From an uncultured Bacteroidales bacterium (lineage in GTDB: Bacteria > Bacteroidota > Bacteroidia > Bacteroidales > UBA932): a DNA stretch of 39,880 bases. Location: assembly GCA_944326385.1 (NCBI GenBank), contig CALVDT010000060.1, positions 1 to 39,880 on the forward strand, given 5' to 3'. The position numbers and the translations under genes were made by a program. Under the pieces are notes generated by a model. That model saw only the letters and a list, made by a program, of their open reading frames with translations, was not told the DNA's origin and did no database searches. Positions 24,883 through 33,280 of the stretch are shown piece after piece. Within the stretch, counting starts at the first letter, position 1, and the number at the start of each line of letters is the position of its first letter.

Positions 24883-26370
24883 TCAGTCTTCGATCTTCTG
24901 GTATTTAGGGACCAGAGCCTTCATTATGGCCCACGCAATAAGGTAAGCTACAGCGCAGCCGCAGAAGACGATCATGTATCCGGCAGGTTTTCCAGCAAAT
25001 CCAAGGAACTGGAATGCCTCACCTGCGGTCTCGGAGTAAGTGAACAATGCTCCGGCGCCTTTCTGTATGAAGAATGAGCCGATACCTCCTGCCATGCCGC
25101 CGATACCGGTGATGGTCGAGATCGCCGATTTAGGGAACATGTCTCCGATAGTGGAGAACAGGTTCGCAGACCAGGCCTGATGTCCGGCACCGGCAAGGCC
25201 GATGATTATCGCAGGCCACCATACTGACAGCTGTCCTGCACTCTGGGCGATAAGGGCCGGCAGAGGAAGGAATGCGAAAATCAGCATCGCAAGCATACGC
25301 CCGTTGTATGGGTTCATGCCTTTCTTTTCGACAAAAAGTTTAGGTAAGTAGCCGCCGAAGATGGAAAGTATAGTCACTATGGCGTAAAGGGTTGTGATAA
25401 GTGCCACGCCCATTCCCGAGCTGGATGCGTAACCGTACTGGTCGGAGAAGTAGGCAGGGGCCCAGAACAGGTAGAACCACCATACACCGTCCGTGAAGAA
25501 CTTGCCGACAATGAATGACCATGTCTGCCTGTAAGTGAAGCATTTCCAGAGGGATATGGACTTCTTCCTGCCGCCTTTCTCTTCAGCTGCGGCAGCGGCT
25601 GCGTTCTCTTCTTCCGTATAGTCCTGGTTTATATACTCAAGTTCAGCCTTGTTCACGAATCTGGACTTTTCAGGCTTGTTGTACATGAACACCCAGAATC
25701 CCATCCAGATGAAGCCGAGGGCACCGATTATCACGAATGCCATTTCCCAACCTCCGCCGACACCGCGGTCCTTGAAGAACTGGGCGAGCAATGGAATGGT
25801 GGCAGGTGCGATGAGGGCTCCGATCGATGCTCCGGAGTTGAATATCGAAGTGGCGAAAGCCCTGTCCTTCTTAGGGAAATATTCAGCGGTCACCTTGATT
25901 GCGGCAGGGAAGTTACCTGCTTCTCCGAGTGCGAGGATGCACCTTGCGGCAAGGAAAAGCCATACGCTGGTAGAGGATATGGCAAGTGCCGCGGTAGACC
26001 CGGCCTGGACAGCCGTCATTGCTGCAGCGGATTCATAACCTTCGATATGTACCGTCAGCCAGCCGCATACGGCATGGAGGCAGGCTCCTGCAGACCATAT
26101 GCCGATGGACCAGAGGTATCCTTTCTTGGTTCCCATCCAGTCCACGAACTTGCCGGCGAAAAGCATGCAGATGGCGTAGACGATGGAGAATATCGCCGTG
26201 ATTGTACCGTAGTCATTGTCGGTCCAGTGGAATTCCGGAGCGATGAAATCTTTCCATGTAAGGGAGAGCACCTGGCGGTCGAGATAGTTGACTGTCGTGG
26301 CTACGAAAAGCAGGACCACCATCCACCAGCGCCAGTTTGTCATCAGTTTCTTAGTCGTTGTCTGTTCCAT
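24883..26370 (-). CDS. MFS transporter, hexuronate/sugar-acid (ExuT-like)
   Basis: The start at 26370 (MEQTTTKKLM) lies 26 bp after the aldolase stop. The 495-residue protein has twelve predicted membrane segments and the anion:cation symporter signature of ExuT/GudP-type carriers: NYLDRQVLSLTWKDF near residue 30, FAGKFVDWMGTKKGY, and ALGEAGNFPAAIKVTAEYFPKKDRAFATSIFNSGASIG in the fourth-fifth helices. The central loop has an Ala/Glu-rich insert. It shares an operon with KDG kinase and KDPG aldolase, which supports import of a hexuronate or of ketodeoxygluconate itself by proton symport in the inner membrane. The exact substrate cannot be read from sequence. Confidence 0.85.
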   Translation of the reverse strand: MEQTTTKKLMTNWRWWMVVLLFVATTVNYLDRQVLSLTWKDFIAPEFHWTDNDYGTITAIFSIVYAICMLFAGKFVDWMGTKKGYLWSIGIWSAGACLHAVCGWLTVHIEGYESAAAMTAVQAGSTAALAISSTSVWLFLAARCILALGEAGNFPAAIKVTAEYFPKKDRAFATSIFNSGASIGALIAPATIPLLAQFFKDRGVGGGWEMAFVIIGALGFIWMGFWVFMYNKPEKSRFVNKAELEYINQDYTEEENAAAAAAEEKGGRKKSISLWKCFTYRQTWSFIVGKFFTDGVWWFYLFWAPAYFSDQYGYASSSGMGVALITTLYAIVTILSIFGGYLPKLFVEKKGMNPYNGRMLAMLIFAFLPLPALIAQSAGQLSVWWPAIIIGLAGAGHQAWSANLFSTIGDMFPKSAISTITGIGGMAGGIGSFFIQKGAGALFTYSETAGEAFQFLGFAGKPAGYMIVFCGCAVAYLIAWAIMKALVPKYQKIED

Positions 26371-26396
26371 TCGTTCTTTGTTTTCTTGAGGGTGAC

Positions 26397-27062
26397 TTAT
26401 CTTACTTCCTTGATAATCTGGAGAGCTCCTTTGCATAATTCTGTGATCTTGCTCCATTCCCCGGCAGCGATCACGTCCTTAGGGAAGAGGTTGCTTCCCA
26501 TTCCTACGCATGTCACTCCAGCCTTGAACCAGCCTTCAAGATTCTCTCTGGTAGGCTTCACTCCGCCTGTCACCATTATCTGGCTCCATGGCATAGGTGC
26601 GCGGAGACCTTTTACAAAAGCAGGTCCGAGCACATCGCCCGGGAATACCTTGCACAGGTCGCATCCGAGTTCCTGGGCCTTGCCTATCTCGGAGACAGAG
26701 CCGCACCCCGGGCAATACGGGATGAGACGGCGGTTGCACACAGGTGCAATGTCAGGGTTGAACAGAGGTCCTACCACGAAATTCGCTCCGAGCTGGATGT
26801 ACAGTGCTGCTGTGGCCGGGTCAACGACGGAACCGACACCGAGAATCATTCCCGGAAGCTCCTTGTTGGCGAATTTCACAAGCTCACCGAATACTTCCTG
26901 GGCGAAATCCCCCCGGTTTGTGAATTCGAATGCCCTTACGCCTCCTTCATAGCAGGCCTTCACGACATTCTTCGATATTTCAAGATCGGCGTTATAGAAG
27001 ACCGGAACCATGCCGGTCTCCTTTACTGCCGCCAGAACTTCAAGTTTACTGTATTTGGCCAT
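26397..27062 (-). CDS. eda: 2-dehydro-3-deoxyphosphogluconate (KDPG) aldolase
   Basis: The start at 27062 ([10 protein letters not shown]) gives 221 residues, normal for the family. The (beta/alpha)8 enzyme cleaves KDPG to pyruvate and glyceraldehyde-3-phosphate. The Schiff-base lysine is Lys138 in LCKVFPGD; the catalytic acid is Glu46 with Arg50 in [33 protein letters not shown] and [17 protein letters not shown] are typical of the aldolase fold and phosphate site. The usual E. coli PGxxTPSE segment is [12 protein letters not shown] here, a common variant. The gene follows KDG kinase by 34 bp and precedes the sugar-acid importer. Confidence 0.93.
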   Translation of the reverse strand: MAKYSKLEVLAAVKETGMVPVFYNADLEISKNVVKACYEGGVRAFEFTNRGDFAQEVFGELVKFANKELPGMILGVGSVVDPATAALYIQLGANFVVGPLFNPDIAPVCNRRLIPYCPGCGSVSEIGKAQELGCDLCKVFPGDVLGPAFVKGLRAPMPWSQIMVTGGVKPTRENLEGWFKAGVTCVGMGSNLFPKDVIAAGEWSKITELCKGALQIIKEVR

Positions 27063-27096
27063 AATCGATATTCCTTGTGGTTTATTATCCGGATAT

Positions 27097-28137
27097 TTAT
27101 CTTGAAACCCTTCCTGAACCGTCACCTTTCATGAGGTTCTCGACTTCTGCCACAGTCACCTGATTGTAGTCACCGAAGATGGTGTGCTTCAGGCAGGAAG
27201 CCGCCACTGCAAAGTTGAGTGCCTTCTGGTCGTCGCCTTTATAGGTAAGGAGACCGTAGATGAGTCCGCCCATGAAGGAGTCGCCTCCGCCGACACGGTC
27301 GACGATGTGGGTGATGTCGTACCTCGGAGACTGGTAGAGTTTCTCTCCATCGTAAAGGACACCGCCCCATGTGTTATGGTTGGCATTGATGGAGCCCCTG
27401 AGGGTTATTATGACTTTCTTTGCATGAGGGAACCTGGTCATGAGCTGCTTGCAGACGCTTTCGAATTCCGCAGCGTTCACCTCGCCTTTGGTCGCAGTGA
27501 CATCGAAGCCTTCAGGTTTGATTCCGAAGACCTTCTCGGCATCTTCTTCATTCCCGAGGATGACATCGCAGCCTTCCACGAGTGCCGGCATCACTTCAGA
27601 TGCGGTCTTGCCGTATTTCCAGAGGTTCTTCCTGTAGTTGAGGTCGCAGGATACTGTGACTCCGAGCTTGTTTGCAGCCTTGATGGCTTCAAGGCAGACG
27701 TCTGCAGCACCCTGGCTGATGGCCGGTGTGATTCCTGTCCAGTGGAACCAGTCGGCCCCTTCGAAGACTTTCTCCCAGTCTATCATCCCTTTCTCGATTT
27801 CGGAAATGGCTGAATGCGCCCTGTCGTATATGACTTTGCTGGCACGTGCCACTGCGCCTGTCTCAAGGAAATAGATTCCAAGCCTGTCACCGCCATAAAC
27901 ACAATGTCCGGTGCCTACACCATAACTGTGCAGATCCCTGATGCAGCTTGCTGCTATATCGTTCTTCGGGAAACGTGTCACGAATTCACTTTCTATGCCG
28001 TAGTTGGCAAGTGATACTGCGACATTGGCTTCTCCGCCACCGAAAGTGGCGACAAATTCTTTGGCTTGAGAAAATCTCAGGTACCCTGGAGTAGACAGCC
28101 TGAGCATAATCTCTCCGAATGTGATGACTTTTGGCAT
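27097..28137 (-). CDS. kdgK: 2-keto-3-deoxygluconate kinase (PfkB family)
   Basis: A 346-residue ribokinase/PfkB-fold enzyme. The sugar-binding [12 protein letters not shown] is at 33-44, and the PfkB signature [17 protein letters not shown] has catalytic Asp286. DLNYRKNLW (165-173) and [11 protein letters not shown] fit KDG kinases specifically. It phosphorylates 2-keto-3-deoxygluconate with ATP to give KDPG, the substrate of the next gene product. First gene of a three-gene operon, transcribed away from the LacI-type regulator at 28306. Its -7 box is TATCTTTG (28190-28183). Confidence 0.92.
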   Translation of the reverse strand: MPKVITFGEIMLRLSTPGYLRFSQAKEFVATFGGGEANVAVSLANYGIESEFVTRFPKNDIAASCIRDLHSYGVGTGHCVYGGDRLGIYFLETGAVARASKVIYDRAHSAISEIEKGMIDWEKVFEGADWFHWTGITPAISQGAADVCLEAIKAANKLGVTVSCDLNYRKNLWKYGKTASEVMPALVEGCDVILGNEEDAEKVFGIKPEGFDVTATKGEVNAAEFESVCKQLMTRFPHAKKVIITLRGSINANHNTWGGVLYDGEKLYQSPRYDITHIVDRVGGGDSFMGGLIYGLLTYKGDDQKALNFAVAASCLKHTIFGDYNQVTVAEVENLMKGDGSGRVSR

Positions 28138-28182
28138 TTGTATAAGATTTAAAAGTTAATTGTCGTTTAGTGTTAATCTTTG

Positions 28183-28190
28183 CAAAGATA
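28183..28190 (-). promoter_or_regulatory. -7 box of the kdgK operon
   Basis: TATCTTTG on the minus strand, 46 bp before the kdgK start. The -33 region (around 28210) has no TTTG; it falls in the inverted repeat at 28206-28219, which fits a regulated promoter. Confidence 0.6.
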
Positions 28191-28205
28191 GAAATTATTT
28201 TTTAA

Positions 28206-28219
28206 TACCGTGTGCGGTA
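28206..28219. promoter_or_regulatory. candidate operator between kdgK and the LacI-type regulator
   Basis: TACCG-TGTG-CGGTA is a perfect 5-bp inverted repeat with a four-base centre. It covers the expected -33 site of the kdgK promoter and lies 18 bp upstream of the regulator's -33 element. Position and symmetry fit a LacI-family binding site; no other copy was found by eye. Confidence 0.5.
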
Positions 28220-28236
28220 ACGGAAAAAATTGTATA

Positions 28237-28267
28237 TTTGGAAACCCGAAAATTATAGATACTTTTG
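28237..28267 (+). promoter_or_regulatory. promoter of the LacI-type regulator
   Basis: TTTG at 28237-28240, a 19-bp spacer and TACTTTTG at 28260-28267 match the consensus exactly. The chosen ATG is at 28306. Confidence 0.8.
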
Positions 28268-28305
28268 TACCGTTGTACATCAGAGCGGCTGTAGCGCGGT
28301 TTATC

Positions 28306-29364
28306 ATGCATGAAGGGAATAAAGTAACGATCAACGATGTCGCCAAGGCGGCAGGTGTCTCCAAAGGGACTGTGGACAGGGTCCTGCACGACAGGGGCGA
28401 GGTTTCCGCAAAGAGCAAGGAGAAGATACTCAAGGTCATAGCCGAACTTGGCTACAGACCGAATTTCTATGCGTCCATTCTGGCCTCCAAGAAGAATTAT
28501 CTCATTTCCTGCATAATCCCGGAATTCAATGACGGAGAGTTCTGGGAACTGACGGAGAAGGGGATTGACCAGGGCAAGGAATATTCAGGCCGTTTCGGGA
28601 TAAGCATAGAGCCTGTCATGTATGACCAGTATGATCTGGAGTCGTTCCAGCGGGCATGTGCCAAGGTCCTGGCTTCGGAGCCGTCCGGCGTCGTCATCGC
28701 TCCCATGTTCAGGAATGAGACTCTGAAGTTTGTCAAGGAGCTTTCGGACAGGAATGTGCCTTATGTGTACATCGATTCCAAACTCGAGGATGACGGTTAT
28801 CTGGCCTACTATGGTATGCCCATGTATCAGAGCGGTTACCTCTGCGCAGACATATTGACTGACGGTCATCCGGTGCGCAAGGTCCATATCATAAGGATAG
28901 CAAGGGACAAGAGAGGGCTGTCCGATCCGACTGTCACCAGGAGGACGGGACTTATAGATTACATATCCGAGCATTACCCTGACTGCGTCATAGAGAATAC
29001 GTTCATAGACCCTAAAGACAAGGCTGCCCGCTACGGAAAACTCGACGAGCTTTTCAGGAATGATCCGGATCCATGGAAATATATCGTCATGTGCAATTCG
29101 CGGGTGCATTTCGTGGCCGATTATCTCCGGGACAGGAATATCCGTACGTGCAGGGTAATAGGTTTCGATGTACTTGAGAAGAATCTGTCCGCATTGCGGG
29201 ACGGTTACGTACAGGCTTTGATCGCACAGCATTCCGACCGGCAGGCCGCTGCCGCCATCACTGCTCTTACCGATTATCTCATCTTGCATGAGGGGCCGGC
29301 AAAGAAGGACAATTATACGCAGATGGATATCCTGAACAGGTACAATTGCGACTACTACATCTGA
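28306..29364 (+). CDS. LacI-family transcriptional regulator with sugar-binding domain
   Basis: The start at 28306 (MHEGNKVTIN) places the helix-turn-helix at residues 8-27 (TINDVAKAAGVSKGTVDRVLHDRG), the standard LacI position; the frame extends upstream through the promoter. The hinge helix region (about 45-62, LGYRPNFYASILASKK) is followed by a periplasmic-binding-protein-like effector domain (PEFNDGEFWELTEKGIDQG, VIAPMFRNETLKFV, YVYIDSKLEDD). The protein has 352 residues. Divergent to the kdgK-eda-transporter operon, it most likely represses or activates it in response to a sugar acid or KDG/KDPG. The effector is inferred from context only. Confidence 0.88.
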   Translation: MHEGNKVTINDVAKAAGVSKGTVDRVLHDRGEVSAKSKEKILKVIAELGYRPNFYASILASKKNYLISCIIPEFNDGEFWELTEKGIDQGKEYSGRFGISIEPVMYDQYDLESFQRACAKVLASEPSGVVIAPMFRNETLKFVKELSDRNVPYVYIDSKLEDDGYLAYYGMPMYQSGYLCADILTDGHPVRKVHIIRIARDKRGLSDPTVTRRTGLIDYISEHYPDCVIENTFIDPKDKAARYGKLDELFRNDPDPWKYIVMCNSRVHFVADYLRDRNIRTCRVIGFDVLEKNLSALRDGYVQALIAQHSDRQAAAAITALTDYLILHEGPAKKDNYTQMDILNRYNCDYYI

Positions 29365-29396
29365 TATATACAAAGTGACTGAAAAAATATTTGAAA

Positions 29397-29441
29397 GTGA
29401 CTGAAAAGTGCGGTGTCTTGGGATTCCGTCTTTTCAGTCAC
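29397..29441. terminator. 12-bp perfect hairpin between regulator and POT transporter
   Basis: GTGACTGAAAAG (29397-29408) and CTTTTCAGTCAC (29430-29441) pair perfectly around a 21-base loop. A direct repeat of the left arm lies at 29373-29386. On the minus strand the stem is followed by TTTCAAATATTTTTT, so it can end transcripts from the transporter; it also lies after the regulator stop. Confidence 0.6.
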
Positions 29442-29458
29442 CTTTGCAAGTCAAATCA

Positions 29459-29475
29459 CCGGACTGACGGTCCGG
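29459..29475 (-). terminator. short GC hairpin after the POT transporter
   Basis: CCGGAC and GTCCGG flank five bases directly after the stop of the transporter gene. The following T content is low, so it is a weak candidate compared with the hairpin further downstream. Confidence 0.35.
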
Positions 29476-29476
29476 C

Positions 29477-31135
29477 TCAGTTCGTGGCGCTTTCCAGCTT
29501 CTTCATGATCGAGAAAATGAAGATTGCGGAAACCAGGCACAGGGCAATGAGAAGAGTCCATACTCCCCACAGCGGAATCTTGTCCCAGAGGAGTGCCGGA
29601 ACCGAAACAAGGTAATTTCCTATGGCGGTAGCCGCGAACCAGCATCCCATCATCATACCTTTATATTTGGGAGGGGCTACCTTCGAGACGAAGGAGATAC
29701 CCATCGGTGAAAGCAGAAGTTCCGCAAAGGTCAATACCAGATAAGTGGATATCAGCCAGTTCGGAGAAACGAGCACGTCGCTTACAGTCCCTCCGAGCTC
29801 TTTCGGGGAAGCCAGTCCCATGGAGCCGAAAGTCAGAATCAGGAAGCCGACGGCAGCTACGAGCATTCCAAGGCCGATTTTCCTTGGTGCTGAAGGCTCT
29901 TTTCCTTTCTTGGCCAGTGAGCTGAATATCGCCAGTGACACCGGAGTCAGAGCCACCACGAAGAACGGGTTGAACTGCTGGAAGTCGGACGGCTGTATGT
30001 GGACGGACGGTTCCATGGTCGAATATATCGCATATGCTCCTCCCCACAAGGCGAGTGTGGCGATTGCCGAAATGGCTTTCCCTTTTCGCGTCTCGGACTG
30101 GAACGCGCTGAAAAGCGTGTAGATCGATACGGCGATCAGGAACAGGCTCCATATGTTGAATCCTATCCTTGTCAAGCCTTCGGCAAACGGCTGTGTGTAG
30201 TCGCGGGCGAAGATTGTCATCGTAGCTCCGTTCTGGTGGAAAGCCATCCAGAAGAAAATCACGACAGCGAATACGAGCAACAGGGCGGTGATGCGGCTTT
30301 TCGTCTGCTGCGGAGTGAGTTCCTGCTCCGTGACATGTGCAGCCTGGGCCTGCTTTGCGTTCACATCGGCATGCTTGAACCATGGCCGGCAGCAGAAATA
30401 GATCAGGACGGAGATTATCAGTGAAATGCAGGCGACTCCGAAGCCGTAGCTGTAGGCGGTGGACAGTTTGTCGATATACATCCGGCTGAACGCCGCAAGG
30501 TCGGCCGTCCCTGTCATGGATGCAGCGATATCTGCAAGTTTTGCCGAGTTTTCAGCAGTGATTGTGTTGTCGAGGAACTGGTGGGCGAGGGACGGGATAT
30601 TGGCATCATAGTACAGCCCGTCCTTCGAGAGAAAGAGGTTGGTGACATATTTGGCCATGCTCGGTGCGAACATCGCACCTATGTTTATGGCCATGTAGAA
30701 CAGGCTGAAGGCGGCATCCCTCTTGCTGGAGTATTCAGGGGCATCGTACAGATTCCCTACCATCACCTGGAGATTCCCTTTGAAAAGACCTGTGCCTACG
30801 GCTATCAGAGCGAGTGCGCCGAACATCATTATCTTGCCGGTTATATCTGCATCGGTAGGGATGGCCAGAAACAGATAGCCGAGGAACATCACCGCGATTC
30901 CCGTGGTCACGCATTTCCCGAAGCCGATCTTGTCGGCAAGCCATCCTCCGAAAAGAGGCATGAAATAGACACCTGCCAGGAAAATGGCGTAAATCTGGCC
31001 GGCCACTGCCGCATTGAAGCCGAACTTGGCCTGCAGGAACAGCATGAAGATAGCCAGCATAGTGTAGTACCCGAACCGCTCTCCGGTGTTGGCGAGAGCG
31101 AGGGCGAACAAACCTTTTGGTTGACCTTTGAACAT
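29477..31135 (-). CDS. POT-family (proton-dependent oligopeptide) transporter
   Basis: The start at 31135 (MFKGQPKGLF) is the usual N-terminus; the frame extends upstream through the promoter. The 552-residue protein has about 12-14 membrane segments. Family marks are GERFGYYTMLAIF in helix 1, FGGWLADKIGFGK after helix 2, and NIGAMFAPSMAKYV in helix 4-5. In the ExxERFxYY motif the first Glu is Asn (NTGERFGYY), so the proton-coupling site differs from classical peptide transporters. It should import di- or tripeptides or similar compounds across the inner membrane. It is divergent from the acyltransferase gene and has its own promoter. Confidence 0.87.
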   Translation of the reverse strand: MFKGQPKGLFALALANTGERFGYYTMLAIFMLFLQAKFGFNAAVAGQIYAIFLAGVYFMPLFGGWLADKIGFGKCVTTGIAVMFLGYLFLAIPTDADITGKIMMFGALALIAVGTGLFKGNLQVMVGNLYDAPEYSSKRDAAFSLFYMAINIGAMFAPSMAKYVTNLFLSKDGLYYDANIPSLAHQFLDNTITAENSAKLADIAASMTGTADLAAFSRMYIDKLSTAYSYGFGVACISLIISVLIYFCCRPWFKHADVNAKQAQAAHVTEQELTPQQTKSRITALLLVFAVVIFFWMAFHQNGATMTIFARDYTQPFAEGLTRIGFNIWSLFLIAVSIYTLFSAFQSETRKGKAISAIATLALWGGAYAIYSTMEPSVHIQPSDFQQFNPFFVVALTPVSLAIFSSLAKKGKEPSAPRKIGLGMLVAAVGFLILTFGSMGLASPKELGGTVSDVLVSPNWLISTYLVLTFAELLLSPMGISFVSKVAPPKYKGMMMGCWFAATAIGNYLVSVPALLWDKIPLWGVWTLLIALCLVSAIFIFSIMKKLESATN

Positions 31136-31190
31136 GATTTTATTCTGTATTAATGATTGGCTGGTGGGTGTTTGCGGCAAAAGCCGGTGG

Positions 31191-31222
31191 CAAAGATACG
31201 TAAATGACAGGAGCGGGGCAAA
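31191..31222 (-). promoter_or_regulatory. promoter of the POT transporter
   Basis: On the minus strand TTTG (31222-31219), a 20-bp spacer and TATCTTTG (31198-31191). The leader is about 50 bases. Confidence 0.7.
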
Positions 31223-31233
31223 AGTTTTTTTAT

Positions 31234-31241
31234 TATATTTG
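31234..31241 (+). promoter_or_regulatory. -7 box of the acyltransferase operon
   Basis: TATATTTG ends 21 bp before the ATG at 31263. No TTTG lies about 19 bp upstream, so only the -7 half is supported. Confidence 0.5.
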
Positions 31242-31262
31242 TCAAATTGCAGTGCATGAAAA

Positions 31263-32180
31263 ATGAAAAAAGGATATACTGAATTCAAGATAAATGCGAT
31301 ATTGTGGGTCATGAGGCTCTTTTCCAGACTGCCTCTGAAATTCCACTATTTCTGCGGGGACGTGGTCTCGTGGTTCATGAAGAACATACTGCATTACAGA
31401 AAGAACGTGGTCATCACGAATATAGCGAGGTCTTTTCCTGAAATGACATATCAGGATGTCCGGAACACAGTCTCCGGTTTCTACCGCCACCTCGGGGAGA
31501 TTTTTGCCGAAGCGATATGGTTCAGCGGAGCGGATTACAGGAAAATACACGGTTCGCGTATCTGCGAGATCACGAATCTCGAGGTGCTTAACCAGGCATA
31601 TTCCACGTCTCCGAGCGTGACGGTCCTCTTTTCCCATTGCGGGAACTGGGAGCTGATAGGGGGGCTCTGGTGCTACAACTACAATCCCGACGTGGAATAC
31701 CCCGGGGACGAGAACTGCATCAGGGTGGTGTACAAGAGACTTCATGATACGGTATGGGATGAAGTGTTCAAACGGAACAGGTGCCATCCCATAAAGACAG
31801 GATTCGACGGAGAGATCGAGAGCAACATGATCCTGAGATATGCCATAAAGCATAAGGATACGAAGTATGTGTACATATATCCTACCGACCAGTATCCTTA
31901 CGCGACTTCGCATGATGCCGGCCTGTTCCTCAACCAGCCGACCAAGGTCATGATAGGGAGCGCGGCCCTTGCGCACAAGCTGGGGATGAGTGTCATGTAT
32001 CTGAGGATGAAGCAGGTTTCGCGGGGTCATTATCAGATGACATTTGTCCCTATATGCAGTGATGCTTCAGCCATGGAACCGGAAGCCATCATGGGGAAAT
32101 ATCTTGAACTGCTGGAAGAGGATATCCGGGAAACCCCGTACAACTGGCTCTGGAGCCACAAGAGATGGAAACATTTGTAA
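31263..32180 (+). CDS. lipid A-type lysophospholipid acyltransferase (LpxL/HtrB family)
   Basis: A 305-residue protein. The N-terminal hydrophobic stretch (about 10-40) anchors it to the inner membrane. The catalytic HxxxxE motif is His125 to Glu130 (HCGNWE), and IYPTDQYPY together with the conserved FLNQPTKVMIGSAALA block fits the LpxL/LpxM branch. It transfers an acyl chain to the lipid A precursor on the cytoplasmic side. Bacteroidota lipid A is under-acylated and often has a single LpxL-like enzyme; which position this one acylates is not shown. It is followed closely by a DUF4831 gene, with an intergenic gap of 14 bp. Confidence 0.85.
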   Translation: MKKGYTEFKINAILWVMRLFSRLPLKFHYFCGDVVSWFMKNILHYRKNVVITNIARSFPEMTYQDVRNTVSGFYRHLGEIFAEAIWFSGADYRKIHGSRICEITNLEVLNQAYSTSPSVTVLFSHCGNWELIGGLWCYNYNPDVEYPGDENCIRVVYKRLHDTVWDEVFKRNRCHPIKTGFDGEIESNMILRYAIKHKDTKYVYIYPTDQYPYATSHDAGLFLNQPTKVMIGSAALAHKLGMSVMYLRMKQVSRGHYQMTFVPICSDASAMEPEAIMGKYLELLEEDIRETPYNWLWSHKRWKHL

Positions 32181-32194
32181 ACCACGATCACGAT

Positions 32195-33265
32195 ATGAGA
32201 ACAATTATTTCAGTATCTGCAATATTGTCCGTCCTGCTGTCCGCGGTGCAGCCGGCGGAAGGGCAGGATTATCCCGGATATGGAGGGACGGATCCGGAAG
32301 GGACAGTGGCTTATTCATTGCCGATGACTACATTGACTTTCGAGGTCGAAGCCGTGCAGGAAAGTTTCTATGCCGGTCCGTATGCCAAGTATGCTTCCAA
32401 ATATCTCGGCATAGAAGTGCGTCAGAAGAATTCCGTGTCATACAGTCTTGACAATATCCGTATGGTTCCGTATGCCGAGCCTGACCTGTCGAGGCGATAT
32501 CTCATCGATCTGGCCGGGTGCGATGCCAGAGCCACGTTCCTGGCTCTTACTTCGTCCGGTCTCGTGTCCTCGGCCGAGTCTGTGGCCGGCAGGGATCAGA
32601 ACTGGCGTTTCCCTGTGGTGGAAAACGGGGATTATTCTTCAGCAGCCCTTACTCCGAATCTGACTACTGAAGCCACTACTCTATATAAAAGTGTAAAGGG
32701 AGGAGAAAGATTCGACAAGGTGGCTGTCAGGCAGGACATGCTTGTGCAGAAGACCGAGGAGATGAAGGCTGCCGAGATAGCTTCCCTGATTTTTTCCCTG
32801 AGAGACCAGAGAGTGAAGATAATCACCGGTGATACGGATGCATCATACGGCGGAGAGGCTATGGGAGCAGCATTGGCAGAGATTGACAGACTTGAGAAAG
32901 AATATCTTACATTGTTCACAGGGTACTCTGAATACGGGACTCAGACCATGTCCTTCGAAGTCATTCCTGACAAGGAGAACAATATCTATATCGCATTCAG
33001 GATATCGGACACGGCTGGTCTTCTGCCTGCGGAGAACCTTTCGGGGAAGCCTGTGATTCTTGAGATTACGCCTGGCAATGTCGAGGAACCCCAGCCTCCG
33101 GAGAAGAAGGTGAAAAAATCCAAGGTTCCTGTAATCGTGTACCGGATTCCGGCCATTTGCAATGTGAAACTTACCGACGGGGTGAATGTCCTTATGCAGG
33201 GGAGGGTGCCGGTATATCAGTTCGGAAAGGAAAGCACGTTGCCGGTAAATGTGTCATTGAAATAA
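32195..33265 (+). CDS. secreted DUF4831 family protein
   Basis: The start at 32195 (MRTIISVSAI) gives a signal peptide ending near EGQ at about residue 24; ATG 32165 would overlap the acyltransferase. The 356-residue product matches DUF4831: a YSLPMTTLTFEVEAVQESFYAGPYAKYASKYLGI opening, the middle AEIASLIFSLRDQRVKIITGDTD block with ALAEIDRLEKEYLTLFTG, and a C-terminal VIVYRIPAICNVKLTDG strand region. DUF4831 proteins are conserved Bacteroidota envelope proteins with no known activity. The position between an acyltransferase and a dipeptidase is compatible with an envelope role. Confidence 0.82.
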   Translation: MRTIISVSAILSVLLSAVQPAEGQDYPGYGGTDPEGTVAYSLPMTTLTFEVEAVQESFYAGPYAKYASKYLGIEVRQKNSVSYSLDNIRMVPYAEPDLSRRYLIDLAGCDARATFLALTSSGLVSSAESVAGRDQNWRFPVVENGDYSSAALTPNLTTEATTLYKSVKGGERFDKVAVRQDMLVQKTEEMKAAEIASLIFSLRDQRVKIITGDTDASYGGEAMGAALAEIDRLEKEYLTLFTGYSEYGTQTMSFEVIPDKENNIYIAFRISDTAGLLPAENLSGKPVILEITPGNVEEPQPPEKKVKKSKVPVIVYRIPAICNVKLTDGVNVLMQGRVPVYQFGKESTLPVNVSLK

Positions 33266-33280
33266 AAAACCAACATAGAT

